Notes under the pieces: generated by a model | What the model was told of the DNA's origin: nothing | What the model saw: only the letters and a program-made list of their open reading frames with translations | The model's database searches: none | Program-made: the position numbers and the translations under genes | Source of the DNA: Platycnemis pennipes | Lineage: Eukaryota; Arthropoda; Insecta; Odonata; Platycnemididae | Direction: 5' to 3' | Assembly: GCA_933228895.1 (NCBI GenBank) | Contig: OW121855.1 | Span: forward strand, 29,774,698-29,838,697 | Length of the DNA stretch: 64,000 nucleotides | Shown: one piece after another, positions 25,105 through 36,551 of the stretch | Layout of the letters: every line of letters begins with the position of its first letter | How positions within the stretch are numbered: position 1 is the stretch's first letter

Positions 25105-25290
25105 GTAACACTGGATTAAACACGATGGAACTGGTGGAATTATCAGGGTTAGGTGTTTTGAAGGACGTGATAGCGGGAAGAATGTTACGTAAACGGTGTT
25201 GACGAAGAGTAGAACGGAAAGTTTGGATTAAATAATAAAGAGTCGGGAAGTATGCAGAACTAAACTTGGACATCATCTAAAACAAAGGAA
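25105..25290 (+). mobile_element. LINE-C 3' fragment
   Basis: The plus strand reads VLKDVIAGRMLRKRC, a stop, then RRVERKVWI and RVGKYAEL. This corresponds to the (L)LKDVIEGRMxGKRGRGRxR ... KYAELK tail of L2/RTE-like LINEs. The same tail, with a GAACTAAAGAAGACATCAT-like nucleotide block, is present at 33.0-33.1 kb. Confidence 0.6.
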
Positions 25291-25660
25291 TCGCGAAAGA
25301 ATTTGATGTTCATTAAAACATACCGGTGTGACAATGATAATACTAGTAATTGGTTGTGTACTCATCTGATATAGAGACACGAGCATATTTTCGTATCTAA
25401 GGTGGCTGGTTCGGTAATCGTGAGTCGTTGAGAACTTGTGCTCATATAATTTCAATGGCACTAAAAAATTGCTTGGACATGATGAATTACACACCGTTTT
25501 AACAGGATGCCTCAAATTCTCAAGTCATATTGAAACATTGCCCTTTGGAATTTAAATATTGAAATGAAACATTATAAAACTTGACTTGATTCGGTTTCTA
25601 GGAAACCTGAACGTTGTCACTCTGTGCATACCCTTTGATCTTAGAGATGTTGGTTTTAAT

Positions 25661-26025
25661 TAGGGATGGGTCGGTTCGGTTCTTCGGTTCTCGGTTCCAC
25701 CGGTTCTTGAGCTTAGAACCGGAACCGGAACCGAGGCCAAAAATAATCGGCACCGAAATAATTGGCGCGAAAACCAGTTTGAAACCTACTCACACTCCGA
25801 AAGTGGAGGCTTCACATTAAAACCTGGTGAAATAGTGTACTTAGATGCTTCAAAGTCGCGAATTATTCGAATTCAGTCTCTGAAAATGATTATTGATTAC
25901 CTTATCTTACCATTGAGCAATGCAAAGTAAGTGGTAAATGAAGAACCGGAACCGAGAATCGGAACCGAGAACCGAAGTTAAGAACCGAACCGGAACCGAA
26001 AAAAAGTGGAACCGACCCATCCCTA
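25661..26025. mobile_element. hAT-type MITE with 8-bp target duplication
   Basis: A 365-bp element with ends TAGGGATGGGTCGGTTC and its inverse (GTGGAACCGACCCATCCCTA) and no coding capacity. It is flanked by a perfect direct duplication GTTTTAAT at 25653-25660 and 26026-26033. Eight-bp duplications and a (C/T)AGGGxTGGG terminus are hAT hallmarks. The terminal 80 bp on each side are built from repeated GGTTCGGTTC / GAACCGGAACC units, giving a strong potential hairpin. Confidence 0.9.
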
Positions 26026-26033
26026 GTTTTAAT

Positions 26034-29000
26034 GTATGGATTGAAAAGTCAGTAATTTTGTGCTATGGGTATTCGCATATATTGTAGTGACGAAATATTT
26101 GTGATTAAACGCTTAAACAGTTATAACATTAGTTTAAACCATTTATTTAATCTCTCTTTTTTACTCGGCAACAATGCATATCCTGAAAGTCGGCACTGCT
26201 GTTGTGTAGGTAGGTGTCGTATTGGTCTATTCCTCGTATTCCATTGTAATATTCGTGGACTCTGTGGTGTGATTTATTGTAGTTTCTCGCGCGTTCGCTT
26301 TCCCTCGTCTGATTCGTCGTGGCCAAATGCACCTCAAAACTTCGCGCGCGATATTTGAAAATTTAAGGAATATTTTATTTCTTTCGTATATACGGAGGAA
26401 GTAAGTCGATAACACTGGTTGATTTTCTCAGAATAAAAATTGTTGGCTAATATCCACATCATTTCAGTTTTTGGTGAAAATCTGTACGGTAGAAACGTAA
26501 GTAATACATAATTGACCTTTACGAAGCGGGGTGCGCCATAAGGCCCCATGTTAAAAAAAACATAAATATCTCAAACACTACATTGAAAACCTCAAAAAAA
26601 ATTCTCGCAGAATTTTTGGGCATAATTAAAGGAAAAAATATTGCAATTATGAATATAATCTATGCACCTGTAAATTTCGTACTAGCCACCTTAAACAGAC
26701 AAGGGATGACGGAACGAGATACAAAAATTAGAATCTCACGTAGGCATGCGTAAGGGAATACTCACGTGGGCGAGGGCAAAATCCGAGGCGAAAATGGGCA
26801 CGGAATGCGGGGACACTGTAGATTTTGCATTACCCAAGCATTCGGAACGGCGACGGCGGCGTCGTGACCATTTCGTGCCCCACACCGAACGAGAGAAAAA
26901 TTGGAATCGCCGCAATGACGAAACAAAAGGCTACCCTCCGCTTTCCGCATTCCCTTTGAGATCCCTATTGTCGGAGGCGAGACGGAGATAACAGCCACGG
27001 GGACGGATGCTGCGGAATATAGCGAGCGCACGGGGATAAGCGGCCGGGCCCGCGGTGTAACGGCCAGGAACCGACACAGAAGCTCGCGCCGTCCCACAAT
27101 GCCCCGCGGCAATGGTCGGTTTGCTTTGCTGGTGAGCAGAAGGAATGGGAGGACGTGGATACGAGGGAATGCGTGGGTAAGGATAGCCGGAGCACCGGCA
27201 TGGTTTGCATCCAATTCACGATCCCTTGAATCGATTGGCACAGGGAGTCTTCGCGACACCTAACGTGGTCTACGAGGCCGACGATACTTTGCGTGCAAAG
27301 AGCTAAAAAAGAGAGAGGCACAAATAATATGGAATCATGAAGTCAGAGGGTTGATTCGAAATTATTTCGCCTGCAAGAAGGCACCGTTCAGAAAACGAAT
27401 TCTCTGCTATTGCTATCACCATTCAACCGGTACAATATGGGCTTATACGGATTATTTCCGTTCTTTTCCCTCTTTAAATTCCCCTTCCCCAGTAAAATTT
27501 TATTTTGATACTCAGTTCACATCCATAATTTATCCCAATGGAAAATAGCCAGCCTTTCCTATGTTTTCCTGGCAAACAAAATAGTCTTCCTTCCATCCAG
27601 GCCCTGCAATACCCATTGTTCCATATTGCCAACTCAGACCATGCATACTACATTCTAATATTCTCCACAAGTTATTCATCCTCTCAAACTACATGTCTAG
27701 CTATTCTCTGGCCTTCTAGCACATTGTAATGGTAAAGGGAACAAAGTCGCTGCATTGGATTAGCTCATGTAAATCAACAATGCATCGCTGGACAACAGGT
27801 AACTTCTACAATGGCAAACTGATTTGAAACTCGAAGGAAAATATCGTAATTCACTCTAAATACAATATTCAGCATCATTAGATGATTCATATATCCATAA
27901 AAGGCACAATAGGCATGTATTTAACGTGTCCGTCAACAAAACAATTTTTGCACGGCAAATTAATCAGGAATAATAGCTACAATGGCTACAAATAATAGCT
28001 AATAGCTACAAATAAAAATAACCACGAATTGAAGGCTACAATGCGATCATGAACCTGAATTAACAGACTAGGCCAAAAAACTTTTTCTCACAAGTAATCA
28101 ATATATCCAGAAATATAGCACTTTATCCATTTTCACCTTTCAACGCGAATACAAAGTGAAATCAAGAACAAACACAGGACTGAATGCTCACTCCTGAGAG
28201 GAATTTACAAAGAGATAAGTGTCTTTTAATCACGTACATTCAACGTCATTGAGTACTTAGTTACGCCATTTACAGTCCAATCAGTTCGAGTCCACGAAAT
28301 GTACGATAAGGAAAAGTTCTTAGTTGCGGGCACATTTTGCAATGAGAAATAAAGGCGGAATTTATTGATTGAATAATATTCTATATTTGTTTCAAATAGT
28401 ATGTGATATTACAATTTTAAGTAACAATGAAGAGGTTAGCTGACAGTAGACACGATGAAAGAGGTTTATCAAAACAATGTTATGATTGTTGATATATGAT
28501 GATGAAAAGTTGACCTTTTTTATCCCACCTCCCTGGTCAGAATAAAAAAAACCGACTCCAAGGTTTTTTTCCCCATTTGCCATGCATTTTATTTTGGAGG
28601 ACAGCCCAAAGGAAATAATGATGGAGAATATAGTGCCTTTAATTTAACATGAGTTCAGAGGGAAGACTTCCTGGTTAATAAGAAACATTGTTTACAGAAA
28701 AGTCCTCCACATCCGACCTGAGTTATATGAAAGAATATGAAACACAACGATACATGAGACATTCCAAATGAAGTCTTCCTGTAGCGTCATAGAGAAAAAT
28801 TTGAGCATCAGTCAAAACCAACGAAAACTCAATAATACACGATAAATGCACGAGGCCAAATCCCTTTAACAAGGTCATCAGACTGAAAAATTAACATTAA
28901 TAACTAAAGCATCATTAAAGGGAAATAAAACACTGAGGTTTCAGGGCCAACAACTGTTTCGTACTTTAACACTTTTCTTAAAATTTGGTAACTTGCACAA

Positions 29001-30009
29001 CTCTTAAAAACGTTACTACGCAATATGATTTGAGGTGAATGAAAATAATTACGAAAAATTCAAAACTGTACACACATATATATATTGAACTAAAATGAGT
29101 AATGGAATGCAGTAAAACTTACAAACCCTGACAGGGATACAAAACGCAGTAAGAGTAATTTCACTGGTGGACAGCAAACATAAACAATTGGATGAGTGTG
29201 CTCAAAATATCCAATATCAAGGGACAGATACACTTTTGCTCCGTCAGACATTTATGAAATCCATTCCTTCAGAGCATAAAAGTGAGTGACTCCACAGACT
29301 CGAGCACCATAAAAAAAAACAAACAAAGCCTTCGAGATACAAATACTATTCAGCATTCTGCTATCGCGTATAAATCCCTCACTGCTGTTTACAAGAAAAG
29401 TCAATCATAATATAACGCGAAGCCCAAGGGAAAACGCGCGACGACGCTCTGAAGCATGAGCCGAATGTTCACGACGCAGCGGCAACACAGCTGACGACAT
29501 AGGCATGGCGAGGTTATGGCCCTTAATTGCCGGCGACGTTATGGCAGCACGCCGACCAACGGGACCGACAATAACCAAGGAACAAGGTGTAAATCAAACA
29601 TCGGGCACGGACACAAAACGTGCCAAAAGCTCGCGGAGTGGGCCATAAATTTTTCCAAGCTCACACATAAATTCTCGTGGCGAGGAATTCAATGTGTGAC
29701 GGCCAGAAAGTGCGCCTAGAGAAATGGAATAATTGCCCAATTTTCCGCGAATTTCCGAAGGTGTTTTCCTGTGTCCTCACCATCGATCTCAAAAGTTTCT
29801 TCCAGGAGTGGGCCGTATGTATTCTCACATAGGCATTAAGCAGCCAGTGAAATACATGGGTGCATATGAAAGACCTGCGTATGCGGATGATGGCAAAGAG
29901 ACCTCGATGTATGTGAGATTATGTGAATCCTGAAGGAATCTATCATTATCATCCTCCATCCTCTCGCTTACGTCCTAAAATATCTACTTTCAGTCAAAAT
30001 GGTTGTAGA
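26034..30009. other. Intergenic, GC-rich patch at 26.75-27.3 kb
   Basis: No supported gene. The GC-rich patch at 26740-27320 carries overlapping minus-strand frames of 165 and 118 codons with no recognisable domain. From 27.7 to 29.4 kb the sequence is AT-rich, with a local tandem of ATAGCTACAA-like units at about 27970-28010. The interval 29400-29730 is GC-richer without a recognisable gene. Confidence 0.45.
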
Positions 30010-30745
30010 TTTTCCATGAAATTAGCTTATCGTAAACTGGGATTCATCAAAAGAGTACTACTACTCTACTACCAAGAGTACTAGTGTGACGATCATGTAC
30101 CTACGAGAAATTAGCTACTTTTCTCTTGTGAGACCTCATTTGGAATACGCTTCCACTATATGGGATCTACACGAAACAGACCTACATAATGAACTTGAGC
30201 AGAGAAGATCGGCAAGATTTGTAAAGGGACAGTACGATAACTATATAAGCGTAACCAGTCTATTAAATGAATTAAAGTGGGTATCGTTGTCAGATCGCAG
30301 TTTGAAATTTAAACTTAATCTCCTAAATAAAATCCAAGATAATATTTTCAGTGAAGATGTTAAAAATATTTTGCGAACCCCAACTTACTGTGGTAGACTG
30401 GACCTAATCACAAAATTGGAGAAATTGATAGCCGAACTAACAGATTCAAAATGTCCTTTTTTCCTCGTACAATTAGGGATATGAATAGTGGTAAATATAT
30501 CCGATACGAGTGTATCAATGGATAGCATAGGTAGTTGCATGTTGATATTAGGACTTTAAGCTAACCCAACTAACAGCAAGTTTTTGCATGCTTGTTTTAA
30601 TATTTTTATCTTTTTCAAAAATTGAAGTTTAGACAAATAATTATTAATAATCCTTTTTTATGCATGATATTTAGTGCATGTTTGGTGAATTAACCCCCTG
30701 CCACACACTTTTATAGACTCATAAACCGTGACTCATTGCAGAGAT
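30010..30745 (+). mobile_element. LINE-A (CR1/L2-like) 3' half
   Basis: Plus-strand copy from the KLAYRKLGFIKRV polymerase segment through the 3' untranslated region. A local duplication of AGTACTACTACTC-type sequence (30054-30085) disrupts the frame upstream of the main open reading frame. The 3' end has CCCCCTGCCACACAC, but the second arm of the terminal stem-loop is degenerate and interrupted. It belongs to the subfamily represented by 38.8 kb. Confidence 0.85.
30086..30484 (+). pseudogene. LINE-A reverse transcriptase C-terminal fragment
   Basis: A 132-codon frame: ISYFSLVRPHLEYASTIWD near the start, then SARFVKGQYDNYISVTSLL, LKWVSLSDRSLKFKLNLL and DVKNILRTPTYCGRLD. This is the thumb/C-terminal region of CR1/L2-type polymerases, whose usual form is LVRPxLEYAxxVWDP, LExVQRRAARF and LxxLxWxxLxxRR. 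The ELERVQRR motif is changed to ELEQRRSAR, with loss of a few residues. It ends early, in the region equivalent to SFFPRTIRD. It is a truncated remnant. Confidence 0.85.
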
Positions 30746-31739
30746 TTAAGGAAGCAAGCAGTAGAACCGAGACTGTGGTTGAGATTCTGAATATGGCCCT
30801 TAGTTTTTCCCCGTACCAGTCCCTCAACGTCTTGACGACTCGATACGACGACAGGCCGGCCGAGATATTTCACACGACTCCGGGCCGAAATTCGCACGGG
30901 AGGAAAAAAACAAAGAACCGCCGCTATGCCGCGGGCAGTCTCCACCCGAAAGAAAGAAACAACGGCAACGCGAAAGGCGTCCGTCGAACAATAAGGCCAT
31001 ATTTATTTATCGACCTCCCCAAAACGGAGAAAGGCTAAATAAACGAAAGGGGGAAATATTAATAACGGGGCGGGCGCAAAACATCTCCGGGATGTAGCGA
31101 ATAGGAGGGCATAATTCAAATCGGGAAAGCGATACGGCATTAAAAGCCATTCGTGGGGGAGTGGAATATGGCGATATATCTTGAGAGGGCGTACGAGTGG
31201 AAGATTCGGGGCGCGGTGTGCTCACGAGTTAGGAGTGGGCACGCGGATAGTGGCGCCTCCCTGTCGGATGGACCGGGAAACCCGAAAGCTTGTCCCACCC
31301 CCCCGGGACCGAGTCCATTCATACACGAGCCGATGCGTGCGAGCGTAAATTCTAACGCCTTCGCTCCCTTTCAAGGAGATTTCGTGCCGATTTTTACACG
31401 CTCTATGTCGAAATCGTCGGTCCCGAAATTCCTGCTCGCACCATTCAACGGATCACGAAGGAGGAATATAAACAGCCTCGAGGGCTGCGCGCGTTGGCGG
31501 AATCAAATTGGCCTCGCCCCCTCGATCGGGAATTGAAAAAAAAAAACACTGAGAGCGTATGAGGAATTGATACTAATAGTGTACGTAAAAGCAGAACAGT
31601 GAGGCAAGATTCACCGATTACATTCACGAAACTAAAAATGTTACTTTCCACAGGGGAAAAAATAATTACGTACCTACTCCTCAAACAAACAATCAATGCT
31701 CGTATAAACAAACAAGATTCAGGTGTGATGTGGTGGAAA
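30746..31739. other. Intergenic, GC-rich patch
   Basis: GC-rich at 30830-31530 with CG dinucleotides frequent and frames up to 127 codons on both strands; none is recognisable. It might be a CpG-rich regulatory region or an unrecognised repeat. Nothing firm. Confidence 0.4.
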
Positions 31740-31747
31740 CGTTCCAT

Positions 31748-31926
31748 ATTAAAGGAAAGATAATGCAATTTTCCACAAGTAAACAATTTTTATTCCGACT
31801 AGTTTCGGTGTACCACACCATTGTCAAGTCAAGGATTTGACCTTGGTGTGGTACACCGAAACTAGTCGGAATAAAAATTGTTCACTTGTGGAAAATTGCA
31901 TTGTCTTTCCTTTAATAATCAATGTT
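31748..31926 (+). mobile_element. Foldback insert (Penelope-like), near-perfect palindrome
   Basis: Arms 31748-31820 and 31844-31916 are 73-base reverse complements with two mismatches, separated by 23 bases. A 10-base tail follows the right arm. A perfect 8-bp direct duplication CGTTCCAT flanks the insert (31740-31747 and 31927-31934). Each arm contains a hammerhead-like 3' half: a GGTGT/ACACC stem, then GAAAC-TA-GTC. The CTGANGA core is decayed (TTGACAA in one arm, TTGACCT in the other). This matches known Penelope-like terminal structures. Confidence 0.7.
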
Positions 31927-31934
31927 CGTTCCAT

Positions 31935-32727
31935 CAATTACTTTTTTCACACTAATTTTTTTTCCACAGAATATCAGTAGCGACAATAACGAGACAACGA
32001 AGAATGGAAACGAAAATTAATTAGCTGTTAATAAAGCTACTAAACTCTTGGGTGGTGGCTAAATGAGGGAAAAAAATTAAGGAACCGTGCAATGAGTCCT
32101 TATACACGCAGTAAAATACATACGTATTACAGTGAAATTACAGGAAAAGCCCAAGAATTACCATTCACACGAGTACTCACACATTGTTACTAGCGTCTTC
32201 CTCGCTCTTCGATAACGTCACAGAAATTGGTACCCACCTGAGAGAAAAAAAGAAAAAAAACAATGGTTAAATTTCGAAATTAAAGCTTTATGTAATATTA
32301 TCAGTTAGAACATTTGATACTTGACATTTAATTAGTTTCACATGGAACGGATTAATTGAGTCCTTATTGGAGCTAACTTCACATCAGAGCATATTACTTG
32401 TTACAGTAGTTCATAATTACCTTCGTAAGATGAACGATTGCATTTTAATTTTAAATAAAAAAATAAAAGTAAAAAAAAACACACCAAAGCAAGATTTTGG
32501 AACAGAGGCATAATTTTCTATTTGGTTGAAACTCTGGTGAGTGAAATTCATAAATTCTCTCAGGGGTTATTCAATACTATTAGTCGTTCAATCGACGAAG
32601 ATCTTTTGGTCGGATCGTTTTCGTTCCATAAAATTAGTCCTAGATGAAGCGGATTTGTAGTAACTAATGGGGATTAAGTTTTTCGGTGTTCCAACTACGA
32701 AGGCTATATTCTACCGTCAAATAGAGG
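31935..32727. other. Intergenic, no supported gene
   Basis: AT-rich with A-tracts (32250-32265, 32455-32480). No open frame, repeat or RNA signal could be supported. Confidence 0.45.
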
Positions 32728-33130
32728 ATTGTGGAAAAGGAAAGAAAGTTGTGTGTAGACATTAGGAGGTCTTATGGAGTGGGTGGGACAGGTAATACGG
32801 ACTGGTGTGATCTCTGCATTTTTTCTCGGGTTTTCTTCCGCGTCAGCTGGCTTTTGGACAACAGTTTCGCTGGCTCTCCTGCCAACGACTTCAGGTTGAA
32901 GGTTTCACCGAAGAAAACCCACGAAAAAGGGCAGAGATCATACCATCACCGCGGAAATCTTCGTTCTGACACGGGCTGGTGTGTTAAAGGACGTGGATGA
33001 GGGAAACATGTTGACAAGGCGAGGTATAGGGAAGGGAAGGAGAGGTAGTTTTAAGAATAACGAGAGGTGGTAAGGATCACAGGAACTAAAGAAGACATCA
33101 TATAAAAGATAGGTCTTATGGGAGAATTTA
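32728..33130 (+). mobile_element. LINE-C 3' fragment split by a foldback insert
   Basis: The left piece (32728-32819) reads VEKERKLCVDIRRS, matching the V(G)EKRxLLxxIRRR step of the family. The right piece (from 32973) reads VLKDVDEGNMLTRRGIGKGR and ends in ELKKTSYKR, matching the C-terminal tail also seen at 25.1 kb. Between them lies the foldback insert at 32820-32972. Confidence 0.6.
32820..32972 (-). mobile_element. Foldback insert (Penelope-like) with hammerhead-like core
   Basis: Imperfect inverted arms (about 32820-32852 and 32908-32939, sharing ATCTCTGC...GGGTTTTCTTC) enclose a core. On the minus strand the core reads CTGAAGT, a stem GTTGGC/GCCAGC, then GAAAC-TGTT-GTC. A 33-base tail (32940-32972) follows the right arm. 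The flanks GGACTGGTGTG (32809-32819) and GGGCTGGTGTG (32973-32983) form a probable 11-bp target duplication with one mismatch. The last core base is T instead of A, and stem I pairs poorly. Confidence 0.6.
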
Positions 33131-33300
33131 ATGAACACCAAGACTCGGACAGTTAGGGTACAAAGACCAATAATATTTAGAGCAACGAAAAAGGGTCACA
33201 CTCAAGGAATCATTCCCTTAGAACGTGCTCACAATGTGATTCGGCAACAAAATAAGGGAAAAAAATGTTATTCGGAGATTAGTCGGAAATTAATCTAGAT

Positions 33301-33825
33301 TAGAGATGGTCAACTCAGTAAATTACCGCAGTATTTTTCGTAAATTACCAACACCCCTGAAAATTACCGCAATGAACGGTAATTTTCAGAAAAGTTCTTT
33401 TTCATAAAATTTCTTCCTCACGAAGAAACCATTGGAATGGGTAATATTATAAATTAAGTAGCTAAAACGATTTTGTTTACCTCGTTTACATTGTGTCCGT
33501 GATTAATTTGGAGTAAACTAACAAATGCACATTGCACAGAGGTATGTCTTTGGAAGGAAAATTTCTCATAGTGTGACAAAAGAGATTTAAATTGCGTGTT
33601 GCTGCCAACTTAGTTAAAATTTTTTTAATGAGTTATACTAGATAAACGCCGTGATACGTTTGACAAAAGCGTCGGCATTTGTATCTCAATGCTATTTGAT
33701 TTCGTTTGTAGTCCTCTGATAAGGATTTGCAGCTCGAAATTTAAAATTACCGGAAAATTATGGTAATATTCGAAAATTACCGTAATTTACCTCAATTGAA
33801 AATTACAGTAATTTACCCATCTTTA
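33301..33825. mobile_element. hAT-like MITE
   Basis: A 525-bp element without coding capacity. The left end TAGAGATGG and the right end (reverse TAAAGATGGG) are inverted. Both terminal regions are filled with GGTAATTT/AAATTACC units, giving long imperfect inverted ends. Flanking octamers ATCTAGAT (33293-33300) and ATCCAGAT (33826-33833) are a target duplication with one mismatch. The eight-bp duplication and the AGxGATGG end point to hAT. Confidence 0.8.
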
Positions 33826-33833
33826 ATCCAGAT

Positions 33834-36299
33834 ACTATCAACCACGAACCCTATTCTGTCACCAAACGTCCTCCTCGACATACCCAGCGACAGAAACTCC
33901 TTCCGCCATTAGGTTGTCACTATGCAAGTTAAAAAAAAAATCAGTCACCTTCGAGGCGAGAAAATAGGGGACCGGGAAAAAAATACGGTAATTATGAAGC
34001 GGGATACGGAGATGGGGAATTGGGCGGAAGGAAGGGCCTCATTCATTATGCACACACAGTGTTGTTTCGCGCGAATCACGGACTCAATACAGTAACCATC
34101 GCGGGGGTGCGAAGCAGGACGTAGGGGTTCAATGGAAGAAAATGAGCTCGCAACACCCTGAGGGGATTGCAAGTCGAGGAGGGTGGAAGAATCCTTTTTC
34201 ACGGAATAGTGGGGGTGCGAGGGGTCGAGAAGGACCCTCTGGGAGAGATCCCCGCATTCTCTTCCCCCAATAATTCGTCCCTTCTGGCATACACCCCGCA
34301 CACTCCAACCCCCTAGCGACCGAACACCCCTCTCTCCCTAATAACACCTCGTGGAGCCCAATGAAAAGGATGGCAGAGGGGGACGGAACGAAAAACTAGC
34401 CCCCTGATCTCATCCCCTCAAGGGTCGCTACGTCCTTGCGGGGGGACTGCCTTGCCCTAAGCAGGGGTGGAAGAACGCTGAAGAGTATCCTCGCAGAGAT
34501 CCCTTCCCCTATCCACGCAAGAACACGGCCTCTTCCCGAAAACAGACCCCACCCTACTTATGCACATGAAATAACCCGGCGGAGATTCACGCCCTACAAT
34601 TTTTCACCCCTCGCGGGCATCGAATTTGCCAGAGCGGAGAACCGAATTACGTTCCATTGAGTGTGCTGCGGTGACACTATCTTTCGGGCGCCTCAATTTA
34701 TTTTGATCGAATGCAATCTGTCATGCGTGATCATAATTCATACACTTGTCAATCCCCTCTCCGAGAAAAGGCGTTACCCTGGTTTATCTGCAGGCATTGA
34801 CGGGAGAGAAACACTTTGCTCAACATCAACCATGCTCTTTGATGACCAAGAGAGTAAGCGGAAGTTCGTTCTTCATATCTCTGGAAACGATATTTTTTCA
34901 AAAAATCATCTCCATAAAATTGCATACCCAAGTAATACCTTACTGTCATATAAATGCATGCAGTTTCTGTTAGGTGATGGCTTTACTTCTCGAATCTAGG
35001 ATAGAGTATGCACATTCAAATGTTTAGTTTCTTTTCCACCCTCTAAGTTACTTAAGCAAGCTGCTAGTGTTCTACATTTAGCAGTTAATTCAAAATAACA
35101 ATTGATTTAACAGCAACGAAAACTCAGGCCAATGTAAAACCAGCTTTTTTCAACAGTCGTAAGAAAGGTAGTCACTAAAGATTAATCAGAATAGTCATCG
35201 AACGTAAAGTTCCGACTCAAAGCCAGTGTTACAAGATATATTTCCACAGCTTTTGTGTCCATATCTTTACATACAAATAGTAATTTTGGGGAACACATCC
35301 AATTGAATTTTTCCTACCGATTTTAGCAAGTTACTAAATGTTATGCATCAAAATGAAATTCAAAATTCATCGCTAGCGGTAAAACCATTGAAACGATTCT
35401 ACCTGAACACTTACAACCTATCTCGACGCCTTTTCGCGCAGATAAGAATGCAATTTCAAATTCTAAAGCCCATAAAAATTGCATGACATAATGCACACCA
35501 CAGACCACGCCATTTCCACTGGAACCGTCGGATGATTTGGCCTTCCTCCTCACGCATTCCCCCCTTCTGTTTTCCTTCTCACGTCTCCCCACTTACCCCG
35601 AAACCTTTCAACCCTAATCCCTCTCAACCCTTCCGTTTCTCACCGAGATTCAGAGAGGGGAAGATCACCGAGAGGGAGAGCGAGGGAGATGGGATAAAAG
35701 TCCACTGACTGAAAGAAAACACACGCACAGTTTCTCATCAATCCCTTGAGAGATCCCGATGTCCGAGGGCTAAAGCTTCGCCCCCATCCGAGGGCAGGGA
35801 GAACTATGACCCCGTGCCCGTACATCCCTTCCCCATCGTGGCAATGACACACCGCTCCATTCTCTTCTTGCATTTAAACTCCCCCACCACACACGACCCC
35901 TCTGCATTCATCCACGATCGCTCAGCTCCCCAATCTGGCCCTGCATGGCTCCAATGCGCTACTTCAGTCCAAACAATGCTCACGTTAAAGGAAGGTAGAA
36001 CTTAATATTAAGAGTACGAGAGAACCAGCTAGAACAGTGGAACAGTTTTGCAGGAAAATAATTTTAACTTTGTACGTACCACACTTTAGGCCGTTCCATA
36101 AATTAAAGCCTAAAACCTCAAAAATTGAATTGTTATTCTCGTAGAAGAAATGCTTTGTGTAATCTGGCGTTTACCAACAGAGGAGAACTAAAACGAAAAA
36201 CTTGAACAGGGAGATAAAGACACTGTTAATGAAACCATGAACTGAAGCATGAATTTACGTGGATCGGAGAATTAGACTATAGGGAAGGATGACTTAAAG
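33834..36299. other. Intergenic, GC-rich patch at 34.0-34.6 kb
   Basis: No supported gene. Frames of up to 118 codons in the GC-rich patch overlap on both strands and are not recognisable. The interval 35000-35350 is AT-rich. The interval 35500-35990 is pyrimidine/purine biased, with many CCCC and GAGAGGG stretches. Confidence 0.45.
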
Positions 36300-36551
36300 T
36301 TTGGAAACTTTAGAAATGTGGGTAGGGATAAGAATGGAGAACGTGCATACCATAGAAAGGCAGGCGAATGAAGAGGAGCTGAACATAGTTGGGGAGGAAA
36401 AAAGGTTTCTGTGATGAAGTAGGATAAAGCAGAGTAGGTGAATGAAACAGGTGTAATACAGTAATGAAATGCTGAAGGTCGTTATCGAGCGTAAAATGCT
36501 CGGTGCGCGAGGATTAGGAAAAAAAGGAGAGGCATTATGGATCGTATGAAG
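36300..36551 (+). mobile_element. LINE-C fragment, left of an insertion
   Basis: The plus strand reads RQANEEELNIVGEEKRFL, stops, then EMLKVVIERKMLGARGLGKK and GIMDRMK. This is a decayed L2/RTE-like C-terminal region with the NEEVL, VGE and VIEGRMxGKRGRGR landmarks. The fragment is interrupted by a minus-strand LINE-A copy at 36552. Confidence 0.6.

Noticed and set aside
26762..27259. Minus-strand open frame of 165 codons
   Set aside because: Same reasoning: GC-rich patch, overlapping frames, no domain or motif.
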